A stretch of DNA of 64,000 bases from Pelagibacterium xiamenense. GTDB lineage: Bacteria > Pseudomonadota > Alphaproteobacteria > Rhizobiales > Devosiaceae. The notes under the pieces are model-generated. The model did not search any database and was not told where the DNA came from. It saw only the letters and a list, made by a program, of their open reading frames with translations. The stretch spans positions 124,001-188,000 of the forward strand of contig NZ_JAJOYS010000004.1 in assembly GCF_021166475.1 (NCBI RefSeq), written 5' to 3'. This document shows positions 48,129-56,792 of this stretch, piece after piece. Position numbers and translations under genes: made by a program. Numbering within the stretch: position 1 is the first letter of the stretch; each line of letters opens with the position of its first letter.

Positions 48129-49064
48129 CTATTCGGCCGCCGAGAGGTTACCGTGGCGTTCGGCAACCCATTTGAGCTTGTCGCGCTGGACCTGCTCGAC
48201 CGGCAGAATCTCGTCTTTCTTATAGGCGAGGGCCTTGTCGACATTGGCGATATCGCGGCACAGCCGGCGCATCCCGTCGGGTTCGAGGCTGGCGGCGTGG
48301 TCGGTGCCCTTCCAGGTGCGGTCGAGCGTGAAGTGCCGCTCGATATGGGTAAACCGCCCCTTGCCCTGGCTCTCATACATGCGCCCGACGGCAAGTGCGG
48401 CCACGTCGGCGGATATCCCCAGATGGTGGCCCGAAAACCCGATGCCCTTCACCTCCTCGCCGAACTCTTCCATCAGCCGGCCGATTTCGAATAGGCAGAT
48501 ATCCTCGAACGCGACCGGATAGCCCGAAGTGCACGAATAGATGACCAGATCCTTGGCGCGCCCGCGCTCCTTGTAGAAATCGACGGTCTTCTTGATTTCC
48601 TCGCGCGTGGTCATGCCGGTCGAAACGTGCAGTTCGCCCGCATAATGTTCGCACAGATAATTCTGCAGATCGTAATGCTGGTTGGTCGCCGAGGGAATCT
48701 TGAGCATCGGCGGGTTAAGCGCAGCCATCTCTTTCGCCGCGGTCAGGTCCCACACCGAGGTGGAATACATGATCCCGTTGGCCTCGCACTCGCGGATCAG
48801 CTCCTGGTGCTGATCGACGTCGAATTCGAGAAACTCGCGATGTTCGCCATAGCTATCGCCATAGGAATTTTCGGGCACCGGATGGGGCCGGTTATATTCT
48901 TCAGGGGTCAGAAGCTCCTTGTTGGTCCGCTTCTGAAACTTGGCGACGTCGGCCTTGCAGACCTTCGCGGCAACCTGGATCAGTTCCTTGGCGATATCGA
49001 CATCGCCCTTGTGGTTGCAGCCGATCTCGGCGATGACTTTGACGGGTTGGGGGGTGGGGGACAT
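48129..49064 (-). CDS. neuB: NeuB-family nonulosonate synthase lacking SAF domain
   Basis: A 311-aa TIM-barrel synthase that condenses phosphoenolpyruvate with ManNAc, mannose or a phosphorylated form. It has KVIAEIGCNHKGDVDIAKELI at the N-terminus, KIPSATNQHYDLQNYL, LHVSTGMTTREEI, IGFSGHHLGIS and HIERHFTLDRTWKGTDH. Normal NeuB proteins have about 345 aa, ending in an SAF (antifreeze-like) domain that completes the partner's active site. Here the sequence stops about 40 residues after the barrel, so that domain is absent. ATG at 49064 has GAGGAAC upstream. First gene of the leftward sialate unit. Confidence 0.87.
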   Translation of the reverse strand: MSPTPQPVKVIAEIGCNHKGDVDIAKELIQVAAKVCKADVAKFQKRTNKELLTPEEYNRPHPVPENSYGDSYGEHREFLEFDVDQHQELIRECEANGIMYSTSVWDLTAAKEMAALNPPMLKIPSATNQHYDLQNYLCEHYAGELHVSTGMTTREEIKKTVDFYKERGRAKDLVIYSCTSGYPVAFEDICLFEIGRLMEEFGEEVKGIGFSGHHLGISADVAALAVGRMYESQGKGRFTHIERHFTLDRTWKGTDHAASLEPDGMRRLCRDIANVDKALAYKKDEILPVEQVQRDKLKWVAERHGNLSAAE

Positions 49065-49261
49065 GGCAGTTCCTCTTAACGGCACCTACTTTCTCATAGG
49101 CAGCATTTGTCGGCGATTAGCAGGCTCGTGGGAACTGCTACTTGATTGCGCGCACAACCGCAAGCTCGTGCTTGTGCCTCAATAGCAACAAATGCTAGCG
49201 AACCCGCACACGACATATTTGCGTTCAAGGCATTTCCGACATTCTTATAGGAGGCCACCCC

Positions 49262-50740
49262 ATGGCCCAGATCGACGCGGAGGTTCAAGACTGGCGGGAC
49301 CGCATGATCCTTCGTGGATCAACTGCGACGCGCCTTCTAAATGACCTCTTTCGGTCGCTGCCGCGTCACGGGAACGGGCGCAAAGCTCTTGTGGTGCTTG
49401 GCAGAGACAAAGGAGGATTTAATGTATACACATACTTCGCAGCCTGCTTAGCAAGGCACCTAGGCTATGACGTGACCTTTCTTCAATGCGGTGGCGGCAC
49501 AGATGTATGCGGAGTGCGTTCCAACTCTGATGTCTGGCATCCGCCCGCGTTTTGTGAGTCATGCATGGCATATCGCCGCTCCTTCGATTTTGAAGGTTTC
49601 GAAGTTCTGCAGCGAAACATCGATGAGGTGCCAGTTTCCTACGACGCCTATTCCGAAGAAGAAATATCTTTAGACGTAGACCCCTTCGTCCAAAGAGTTA
49701 CTTTCGGGCGCCCTCCTTCTTTCGTTGATACCCGTATTCGCGACATGTATCGCGATGCAGCCAGACGATATTATTCGACGTTTTCCAGCGTTTTTCGGGA
49801 GGGCGATTTCGACCTCTGCCTTATAATGAACGGACTTGGTTTTCCAGAAGCGACCCTTGCCAGAGTGTGTGAACACCAAAATACCAAGACACTTTACTTC
49901 GATCCAGGAGCGCTTCGAAACACCGTATTCCTAAGCAGCCAGCCAACCCCACATTTCAGGCTCGATTCATTATTTTCCTCCTACATTGAGACCATTGAAA
50001 TTGATGCAGCCGTAGAACGCGGCCGCGAAATACTCTTAGACCGACTAAGCAGACAATTCAGCCCTGAGGGAAAGCAGAAGTTGCTGACGATTGCAGGACA
50101 CGCCCCGCCGCATCGGCATGCAATCATGTTCCTGCCGCTATTCCATGACTTAGTGTCGATGGGAAAAGGCCCAATTAACGTATTTGAATCTGTGAAGGAA
50201 GTCGCCGAAATCGCGGAGAAAAGGACGTTCCACCTTTATTTAAGATCGCATCCTGACGAGGTCTTATTTCCCAAATCGGCTTTCACAGCGGACAATCTGG
50301 TGGATGCCCTTGGACTTGAAAGTTCTCCATTTCTCCATGTAATACCGCCCCAAGACCGGTCCAATGCATATTTTCTTGCCAGTCGAAGCGAACTGAATAT
50401 CGTTTATAATGGAACACTAGGCATCGAGCTCGCGGCTCTAGGCTACCCGACAATGAATATCGCAAAATCTCACTATACAGATAAAGGCTTCTCAAGCTAT
50501 CCGGAGGCGCAAGAATCCATAGAACCGATCCTACTCCAGAAATGGGGCGTACTGCCCTCTGAGGAGGAAGTTTGCTCCGCACTTACCTATCTTCATTTTT
50601 ACTACGATGTTGCAAATTTGAAGCATGATATGTTCCTGAGCGACCTGTCTACCGTCTACGTTAGGAGTCGTGATGCCGCGCTCGAACAGATTAGCCGGAT
50701 ATCGGCGCGTGCTGCCCACCTTCTGGAAGGTGCAACATGA
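49262..50740 (+). CDS. Capsule-type glycosyltransferase, GT-B-like
   Basis: A 492-aa cytoplasmic protein. The C-terminal third has YNGTLGIELAALGYPTMNIAK and FHLYLRSHPDEVLF, patterns typical of capsule polysaccharide/CDP-glycerol-type transferases. The N-terminal half begins KALVVLGRDKGGFNVYTYFAA and includes four cysteines (QCGGGTDVCG, FCESCMAY) that could hold a metal or serve structurally. AGGAGG lies upstream of the ATG. Base composition is clearly lower in GC than the flanking genes. It opens a short rightward unit with the 68-aa gene. Donor sugar unknown. Confidence 0.72.
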   Translation: MAQIDAEVQDWRDRMILRGSTATRLLNDLFRSLPRHGNGRKALVVLGRDKGGFNVYTYFAACLARHLGYDVTFLQCGGGTDVCGVRSNSDVWHPPAFCESCMAYRRSFDFEGFEVLQRNIDEVPVSYDAYSEEEISLDVDPFVQRVTFGRPPSFVDTRIRDMYRDAARRYYSTFSSVFREGDFDLCLIMNGLGFPEATLARVCEHQNTKTLYFDPGALRNTVFLSSQPTPHFRLDSLFSSYIETIEIDAAVERGREILLDRLSRQFSPEGKQKLLTIAGHAPPHRHAIMFLPLFHDLVSMGKGPINVFESVKEVAEIAEKRTFHLYLRSHPDEVLFPKSAFTADNLVDALGLESSPFLHVIPPQDRSNAYFLASRSELNIVYNGTLGIELAALGYPTMNIAKSHYTDKGFSSYPEAQESIEPILLQKWGVLPSEEEVCSALTYLHFYYDVANLKHDMFLSDLSTVYVRSRDAALEQISRISARAAHLLEGAT

Positions 50741-50943
50741 TCACTGATCGATTTGCTCGACAATCCTTGGACACCAGACTTATCCAGAAGATAGTTGAAC
50801 TGGAGCGAGAGATGGCCCTTTTGCGCAGCGAAATCAGCGCCATCCAAAACGCAGTGGAGGCAGGTGAGGCTTCAACAAAAGCCACCAATGTTGCCGAGCG
50901 CACTCAGCTTTGCAGCGATGGCAACAATTCCGAGGCAGAGTGA
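50737..50943 (+). CDS. Short coiled-coil protein
   Basis: A 68-aa protein translationally coupled to the glycosyltransferase before it (ATGA overlap, GGAAGG upstream). Residues about 10-45 form a heptad-like helix (LIQKIVELEREMALLRSEI). Its last 40 bp overlap the tail of the convergent glycosyltransferase gene. It may be an oligomerisation partner of the upstream enzyme; alternatively it is a non-functional frame. Confidence 0.45.
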   Translation: MITDRFARQSLDTRLIQKIVELEREMALLRSEISAIQNAVEAGEASTKATNVAERTQLCSDGNNSEAE

Positions 50944-52085
50944 TCATTGATGGCCTTGGAAAAAGCGCCATAAAAACAGTTCGGGCCGATCAAACCCTGG
51001 ACCTGGTCTCGTACAGAGCCATCCTCGCCAACTTGCGCTATGCGCTCTGCCTCCAGCGCCGCAAGTGCGTCTGCGGCTATTTCACGAATGTCCTTTCTGG
51101 GGAAGTCAAGGCATTTGACTTTGGGCCCGAGCCCAAGGGACGACGTTCCGACCTCGGGCGAAACCAGACAAAGCTTATCAAATAGCAGCGCTTCCCATAC
51201 GCTCAATGGCAAGGGGTCCGACAGCGATGGCAGGAGAAAGGCATCGAAGGCGGGGAGCAGGTGCATTATGTGCCTGTAATCGAGCCTACCCCACCATATG
51301 ACGTTGGCCGGTAGAGCCTCGGGAACACTGCCCATGCGGGCGCTGCTTTTTGGCCCAATCCAGTGAAACGTAACCGCTCCAGGGCTAACTGTTTCTAACG
51401 TTTCTGCCAAACGGATCAGACGATCAACCCCTTTGCGCGGCTGAAATGACCCCACAGTAACAATATTATAGCCCACCGGACGTGCTCGGACGGGCACAGA
51501 GGTCACAGGAAGGCGACCGAGTGAATTATACACAGGCGCCGTACACACCCAATTCCAGGACCGTTCATACTCGTCACGCAACTCTACTGTAAGCGGTACA
51601 ATCGTCATTTTGCGGAGCAAATCAATAGAGGGCTGCCCCCCTTCTGATATAATTCGATCGAAGACATACTTACCCTCATGAAGATACACAAATATATGTC
51701 CTCGCCTGAAAGCGGTCGCCACCTCTATGGCCTTTTTTATTCGATACGAGAGCAGGGGCGACACTGAATTTACAATCACGACTTTGGCGTTCGCGATTTC
51801 GGCATAGAGCCGACGCCAATACTTTACATCATCAACGTATATAACAGACAGTAACCTATCATCCCGCCCCAGCTTTACTGCCCCGCGCAGTACGTCTAAA
51901 ATTATTCGAATCGGTATAGTATGGCCTGCGGAATAGTTAAATCGCTCCGTTATGACGACAATATCCGAGTCCGCCAGCGGCGTTCCGGGCATTAAATATT
52001 CTATAATACCGGCTACTTGATGAAAAACCCTTCTCGCACCAGGCACCCGCTTAACAACCGATGCCACCCACTTTTTAAGTCGCAT
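50904..52085 (-). CDS. Glycosyltransferase, GT4-like
   Basis: A 393-aa GT-B transferase. The C-terminal Rossmann half begins YNIVTVGSFQPRKGVDRLIRL, continues TFHWIGPKS, and has the donor-site pattern AFLLPSLSDPLPLSVWEALLFDK, where the E of the usual E-x7-E motif is partly altered. The start at 52085 (MRLKK) has GAGGG 6 bases upstream and overlaps the preceding gene by 11 bp. It is in the low-GC block with the second GT42 gene and likely adds a sugar to the same glycan. Confidence 0.75.
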   Translation of the reverse strand: MRLKKWVASVVKRVPGARRVFHQVAGIIEYLMPGTPLADSDIVVITERFNYSAGHTIPIRIILDVLRGAVKLGRDDRLLSVIYVDDVKYWRRLYAEIANAKVVIVNSVSPLLSYRIKKAIEVATAFRRGHIFVYLHEGKYVFDRIISEGGQPSIDLLRKMTIVPLTVELRDEYERSWNWVCTAPVYNSLGRLPVTSVPVRARPVGYNIVTVGSFQPRKGVDRLIRLAETLETVSPGAVTFHWIGPKSSARMGSVPEALPANVIWWGRLDYRHIMHLLPAFDAFLLPSLSDPLPLSVWEALLFDKLCLVSPEVGTSSLGLGPKVKCLDFPRKDIREIAADALAALEAERIAQVGEDGSVRDQVQGLIGPNCFYGAFSKAINDHSASELLPSLQS

Positions 52086-52782
52086 CTTCACCCTCGACGA
52101 TATCAATGTGAACGCTCGTAATACCAAATCTCGCTAGCATGTCGCCAAACTGGCGCCAGGCCGGTGGAGCGCATAGCACCTTCACAGAAAACTCGTAGGC
52201 CCTCGATAAATGAAGAAGGTAATTTAGATCGTCTTGCAGACTATGAGCGCCGATTTCGTAGCCGGTCAGGTTGGAATGCCCTAGATCCAACTCCTCCATA
52301 GCTGCCTGATCTGCATATCGAATGTCTCCCGTGTAAAAGTCGATGCCGGTCACGACGAATTCACGCTCTCCAGCAACCAGCCTATGGTGGAGAGCCTGCA
52401 GTCCCGTTGTTGGCAGCTTCACGGTCGATCCGCGCATATAAATCGACGCAAAAAACTCGTCGATTACAAGGTCTTTCCAAAAATTACGGATATTAATATT
52501 GTTAAGAAACGTAATTGCCCCAAGATTGTGCGGCGCAATTGGCGTGTTTATATTCTTTACGGTAAATTTTTTCCCATCAATACAATGATAAATATTCGCA
52601 ATCAACGACTCATCTGTAACGGAAAAAAATAGATCGTCGACCTCAGTGCCAAACGCATCCGTTATATAAAAATGGTTCATCCTAGATATCGATCCAATTG
52701 GACCAAATCTATCCTCGATTTTATTCAGGCTCCATCTTTTTGAGGACGGGCCATTTCCAACAATAAGTGCCGCGGGGCTCAT
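52075..52782 (-). CDS. Second, divergent GT42-like sialyltransferase
   Basis: A 235-aa protein with the same motif order as the GT42 enzyme at 46001: GNGPS (9-13), SRMNHFYITDAFGTEVDD (33-50), TTGLQALHHRL (125-135), VTGIDFYTG (144-152), Tyr156, and His180 followed by an Asp-rich helix start (HSLQDDL). All positions that match Cst-type active-site residues are present. Met at 52782 is chosen because GT42 proteins begin just before the GNGPS loop; the open frame continues 44 codons upstream, where it collides with the divergent methyltransferase. Lower GC than the first GT42 gene, so likely separately acquired. Confidence 0.72.
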   Translation of the reverse strand: MSPAALIVGNGPSSKRWSLNKIEDRFGPIGSISRMNHFYITDAFGTEVDDLFFSVTDESLIANIYHCIDGKKFTVKNINTPIAPHNLGAITFLNNINIRNFWKDLVIDEFFASIYMRGSTVKLPTTGLQALHHRLVAGEREFVVTGIDFYTGDIRYADQAAMEELDLGHSNLTGYEIGAHSLQDDLNYLLHLSRAYEFSVKVLCAPPAWRQFGDMLARFGITSVHIDIVEGEDAT

Positions 52783-52933
52783 GCAGTCGAGACTTCCTTG
52801 TGGTGCATTATCATCGTAGCTTTTGCCGGTAGCGCTGTCGCTTGACCCGCAGCCCTTTCTATGGAACTTCACCTCATGATGGAACCACCGATTTGTCTCA
52901 ATGAATGACTCCACTAAAGGGGAGGGAACTCAC

Positions 52934-53890
52934 TTGATAGCGAAATTGCGTCGTTGGGCCCGCGACGTTCGTGCAAATGCCAAGACTGCCGCACTTCAAG
53001 CACAGAAGTGTTCCGAAAGCCTACGCGCCCTCGAAGCTCGCCTTGTAGAGACAAACGTGATCGTGTCCAGGCAGTCCTCCAAACTCGAGTATGCGACCGA
53101 CCGTGTCGACTATATCGCTAATCGGATCGACAATCGACGGAGCAATTCATCGTCGCCAATAGCGACACACGATGAGATGTCTAGCGCCATTACATCAGTG
53201 TGGAACGACTATGATGACGAAGAATATCGAAAGGATCAGTCTCACTATAGAGGCGTGGGACGCTGGGCGGACGACAAGGCATGGCAAGAGATTGGCCAAG
53301 CGTCCCGCCGAAGAATTGAAATTATACGTAGAATTTTAGATCGAAGCGAACTCCATGATATTAATGTTCTCGAATGGGGGCCTGGGGGTGGCGCTAATCT
53401 TTTTGCATTTCGGGACATAGCTAGTCGCTACTATGGAATCGACATCTCTCAAAAGAACCTAGACGAATCCACCCGAATGATCAAAGAGGCGGGAAGGAGC
53501 GAAATCTTCAATCCTGTGCTGTTGGAAGGCCATCCGGAATCGATAAGGGATGCGGTACCGCATAAGATCGATGTATTTTTGACAACTTCTGTGTTTCAGC
53601 ATTTTCCTAGCCAACAGTACGGGCTTGATGTGCTCAAAACCATTCGAGCGGTAGCATCTGACGACGCCTTCGGATTCATTCATATCCGGTTCGACGATGG
53701 ACGCGAGAAATTTAAGGGCATTGAGCATATTCGGGATTACAAGAAACGACATATTACGGCGAACTCCTATCCGTTGGAGGAGTTCTGGGGCCATTTAAGT
53801 AATGCCGGATTTACCCCTCTAGCGGTGTGCGACATTAGAGCTGCAAATAACTCGGCTGTGTTTTACGCTCGCTGCGCACCCGTGAGCTAA
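52934..53890 (+). CDS. SAM-dependent methyltransferase with N-terminal coiled coil
   Basis: A 318-aa protein. The first about 75 residues look like a long helix (ALQAQKCSESLRALEARLV). Then a class I methyltransferase fold has motif I VLEWGPGGGANLFAF, motif II YYGIDIS, and VFLTTSVFQHFPSQQYG. TTG at 52934 is preferred because AAGGGGAGGG lies 8 bases upstream; an ATG at 52901 has no such site. The coil may tether it to the glycan assembly complex. Likely methylates a sugar of the surface polysaccharide, perhaps as chain cap, inferred from context. Its stop abuts the convergent gene with no gap. Confidence 0.75.
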   Translation: MIAKLRRWARDVRANAKTAALQAQKCSESLRALEARLVETNVIVSRQSSKLEYATDRVDYIANRIDNRRSNSSSPIATHDEMSSAITSVWNDYDDEEYRKDQSHYRGVGRWADDKAWQEIGQASRRRIEIIRRILDRSELHDINVLEWGPGGGANLFAFRDIASRYYGIDISQKNLDESTRMIKEAGRSEIFNPVLLEGHPESIRDAVPHKIDVFLTTSVFQHFPSQQYGLDVLKTIRAVASDDAFGFIHIRFDDGREKFKGIEHIRDYKKRHITANSYPLEEFWGHLSNAGFTPLAVCDIRAANNSAVFYARCAPVS

Positions 53891-55159
53891 TCACACAAAC
53901 CGTAATATCTGCGCAATTTTACGGGCAGTTGGTCGCAGGAAGCTTGGTGTAAAGCGATTTCCTGCGCGCAATAAAGCCCGGACGGTTGGCCCAGTGCCTT
54001 GGGCCAGCAAGTCGGCGTAGTTTTCGGGAGGTCTCAACCGTAAGATAGTTTCGGCAAACACCAGTGCCGAAGCAAAATATGCGGTCCTTCTCACCGCGGC
54101 ACCGGGGTGCGCGCCGCTGGCGACGAGTTGGCTGGCCCGCTCCACAATCCGCGCATTCGGCGCTTGCGCGTACCCCAGAAAATACGCCGCGACCCAATCG
54201 GGATCGGGCGCGCCGATCTCGTCCGCCTCCAACTGGTCGAACGTGCGCAACAACCCACTGTCGACAAAGACCTGGTTGCCGTAGCGTTCGTGTACACCCA
54301 TGTCGAGGACGAGCGCCGTCCTGACGCCTGCGGCGACCGATTCGAGGCAGGCGGTCGATGAGACGGTAATGAGCAGGTCGGTATCCGCGAGCGCCTGGGC
54401 AATCGGGGTGTAGCCGATCTCGAAATTTTCCGGAAATGCCATACCCCGAAGCACGTCTTCGGGGTGGTGCTTCATGCGGTGAATTGTATCCTCGCCCTTC
54501 TTGTGCCGGGGCTTGAGAATGACTTTGCGATCCGGGTGGCGCCGTGCGTACGCGATCAGCCGGTCATAAAGATAGCGACGTTCAGCGCGGTCGGCAGGGA
54601 TCGTGGGTTGGTCAGCAAAGAGAACCGTTTTTACTGGACCCTGCTTCGGCGTTGCAGCATGCGCAGGCAGGAATGGCAAGCCGTTGAGCATGAGGTTACC
54701 TGTCGGCAGGCCTAGCCGTGCCGCCACCGCACAGAACCTGTCGTAGTCCTCGCGCGAATTGACCGAGACGATGTCGGCGCCGCAACGGTCGAGATAACCC
54801 GCGATCTGCTTTTCGATAACGATGCCGACCCAGCAACCGACAGTCACCGGACCACCCTCCGGGGCCGCCCGGTGGAGCTGGTAGATGATTTGCCTGGTAA
54901 AAGGACCGGCGAGCGCGGAGACCGCGACGTCGCTGGCAAGGCACCGTTCGATCATGCGCTCCCAGGTTGTGTATTCGACCGCCTCCACGCCCACCGCCGC
55001 GATCTGTTCTTTCGAAAGCGCATTGCGCACGTCGGGCACGAGAACCGCGCAGTCGAACCCCGCCTTCCGGAATTCCGGCATCAGGCTGGCGCACCACTTG
55101 AGCTGGGAATCGAACGCCGCGACGAACACCGCCTTTTTTGTGCGGACCGGATCGCTCAT
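53891..55159 (-). CDS. Putative capsule glycosyltransferase, family uncertain
   Basis: A 422-aa protein coupled by ATGA overlap to the KpsT-like gene. It has an N-terminal Rossmann-like start (KKAVFVAAFDSQLKWCASLMPEFRKAG), then KTVLFADQPTIPADRAERRYLYDRL and VILKPRHKKGEDTIH, and a late DLLITVSSTACLESVAAGVRTALVLD resembling the donor half of capsule and CDP-glycerol-type GT-B enzymes. From memory it resembles the uncharacterised DUF6716-type putative glycosyltransferases, which I cannot verify here. Longer upstream frames are shadows of kpsT. Likely makes or extends the exported glycan. Confidence 0.7.
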   Translation of the reverse strand: MSDPVRTKKAVFVAAFDSQLKWCASLMPEFRKAGFDCAVLVPDVRNALSKEQIAAVGVEAVEYTTWERMIERCLASDVAVSALAGPFTRQIIYQLHRAAPEGGPVTVGCWVGIVIEKQIAGYLDRCGADIVSVNSREDYDRFCAVAARLGLPTGNLMLNGLPFLPAHAATPKQGPVKTVLFADQPTIPADRAERRYLYDRLIAYARRHPDRKVILKPRHKKGEDTIHRMKHHPEDVLRGMAFPENFEIGYTPIAQALADTDLLITVSSTACLESVAAGVRTALVLDMGVHERYGNQVFVDSGLLRTFDQLEADEIGAPDPDWVAAYFLGYAQAPNARIVERASQLVASGAHPGAAVRRTAYFASALVFAETILRLRPPENYADLLAQGTGPTVRALLRAGNRFTPSFLRPTARKIAQILRFV

Positions 55160-55908
55160 TTCCGCGTCTCCATCCACTTCTTGTATTCGGCGTAAATCTC
55201 GCTCACCGGCCCCATCGCTTTCACCTCGCCTCGATCGAGCCAGAGCAGCGTTTCGGTCCAATCCTCGAGGATACGTTGGGAGTGGCTGGCCATGACGAGG
55301 ATGGAAGAGGAGGCGATAAGTTCGGACTGGAGCTTCGATACCGTCTTGTTGACCGAGGCATCGGCCGCGCTGATCCATTCGTCCATCACGAGGATGTCGC
55401 CGCGCACCAGCCGCATCAGGCTCATCACCAGCCGCGAGCGCATGCCGGCGGAATAGGATCGGACGGGAAGTTCGAAATACCCCCCGAGCCCCGAGAGCTC
55501 CTTGACCTCTTCGACATGCCCGGCGATTTTCGACTGCGGTGTGCCCATGTAGAGACATTTGAGTTCGGCGTTGCGGCGGCCCGAAAGGTCGGGCTTGATG
55601 CCTGAGCCGAGCGCGAATTGCGGGCTGATCCGCCCCTCGATGGTGATCGAACCGCTCTGGACAGCGAGGGCGCCTGCGCACACTTTCAAAAGCGTCGATT
55701 TGCCCGAGCCGTTAATGCCGATAAGCCCGACGCGGTCACCCGTCTTGAGCGAGAGCGAGATGTTCCTCAAGGCCGTAATTTCGAGGTACCGCTTGCCGAC
55801 CAGAATTTGCGCGCCGACAGCGCCCTGCTCGGACGCCTTTTCCGAATTTCCCGTCTTGCGCATGAAATAGCTGACCGAGGCGTTCTCGATCTCGATCCGG
55901 GCGGTCAT
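55156..55908 (-). CDS. Capsule polysaccharide exporter ATPase, KpsT/Wzt-like
   Basis: A 250-aa ATPase of the ABC-2 polysaccharide class. Walker A is GINGSGKST (64-72). The helical-region pattern FALGSGIKPDLSGRRNAELKCLYMG is typical of this class; the signature SYSAGMRSRL and Walker B ILVMDEWISAAD follow. It lacks the C-terminal carbohydrate-binding domain of Wzt, fitting KpsT-type export. Start 55908 overlaps the kpsM-like stop by 4 bp. With KpsM it moves a finished lipid-linked chain across the inner membrane. Confidence 0.88.
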   Translation of the reverse strand: MTARIEIENASVSYFMRKTGNSEKASEQGAVGAQILVGKRYLEITALRNISLSLKTGDRVGLIGINGSGKSTLLKVCAGALAVQSGSITIEGRISPQFALGSGIKPDLSGRRNAELKCLYMGTPQSKIAGHVEEVKELSGLGGYFELPVRSYSAGMRSRLVMSLMRLVRGDILVMDEWISAADASVNKTVSKLQSELIASSSILVMASHSQRILEDWTETLLWLDRGEVKAMGPVSEIYAEYKKWMETRK

Positions 55909-56687
55909 TTGATGTTCCTCACAAAGCTGTGCGAACGCGCATAGGTGACAGAACCGACCGTGCACAGCGCCAGCGAAATCAATATGCTCCCGACCCAGGC
56001 GGACGCCTCAAGGGGCATGATGCCGAAGACCTGCCTGCACATACCCATGTAATAGGATACGGGATTGTAATCCGAAAGGAAGGCGCGCACGCCCCCACGC
56101 TCGGAAGCGACCCAGAAGATCGGCGAGGCGAAGAAGACGAACCGGGTCGCTGTGCGGATCAGGCTCGCAAGATCGGGAAAAAAGATCGTGAGGATGTTCA
56201 CCAGATAACCGATCGCGAGCGAGGTGGGAATGATGATTGCAAGGAAAGGGATGAAGAGCGCGAGTTCAAGGCCGAATTTCACAGGGCTCAGAACCAGCAT
56301 GGCGGCGAGCAGGAGCGCAAGGTTGATGCTGTATTCGAACAGCCTGTCGATCAAAAGCTTGCCGAAGAGGCCCGCGAGGGTGAGGTTGTTGTGGATGGCG
56401 AATTCGAGCTTTTTCTGGATGACGTCGGTGCTTCCGTTGACCGAATCCTGAATGAAGCCCCAAAGCGTGAACCCCGAGAGCACATAGAGGAAGAAGTCGG
56501 TCAGCGACATGGTGTCCGAGTGCCGAAAGACCAACGCCAGCATCGCAGTGAAGATCAGCGTCGAGGCCGGAATCCACAGCAAACCCAGCCGCGCGCCCTG
56601 ATATTGGGACTTGGCTTCGAGATAGCTGATGTGCATAAACCGCACGAATGTCGAAAGAAATGGCCGTATGCGGCGCCACAGAATCAT
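55905..56687 (-). CDS. Capsule polysaccharide exporter permease, KpsM/Wzm-like
   Basis: A 260-aa ABC-2 membrane protein with six helices. The family N-terminus YLEAKSQYQGARLGLLWIP, FIQDSVNGSTDVIQKKLEFA and the late FFASPIFWVASERGGVRAFL before NPVSYYMGMCRQVFG are characteristic. First gene of the leftward export unit; divergent from the glycosyltransferase at 56793, with 105 bp between them holding both promoters. Outer-membrane partners (KpsD/E-type) are not in the window. Confidence 0.88.
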   Translation of the reverse strand: MILWRRIRPFLSTFVRFMHISYLEAKSQYQGARLGLLWIPASTLIFTAMLALVFRHSDTMSLTDFFLYVLSGFTLWGFIQDSVNGSTDVIQKKLEFAIHNNLTLAGLFGKLLIDRLFEYSINLALLLAAMLVLSPVKFGLELALFIPFLAIIIPTSLAIGYLVNILTIFFPDLASLIRTATRFVFFASPIFWVASERGGVRAFLSDYNPVSYYMGMCRQVFGIMPLEASAWVGSILISLALCTVGSVTYARSHSFVRNIK

Positions 56688-56792
56688 TGATGTCCAACTG
56701 CCGATAGTCTGTTCGCGGCGTGGTTTAGCCTATCGCGCGGCAAACGCAAACTCTCGCGCGCCAATGCCAGTGCCAGAGATTGACGCTGCGAC

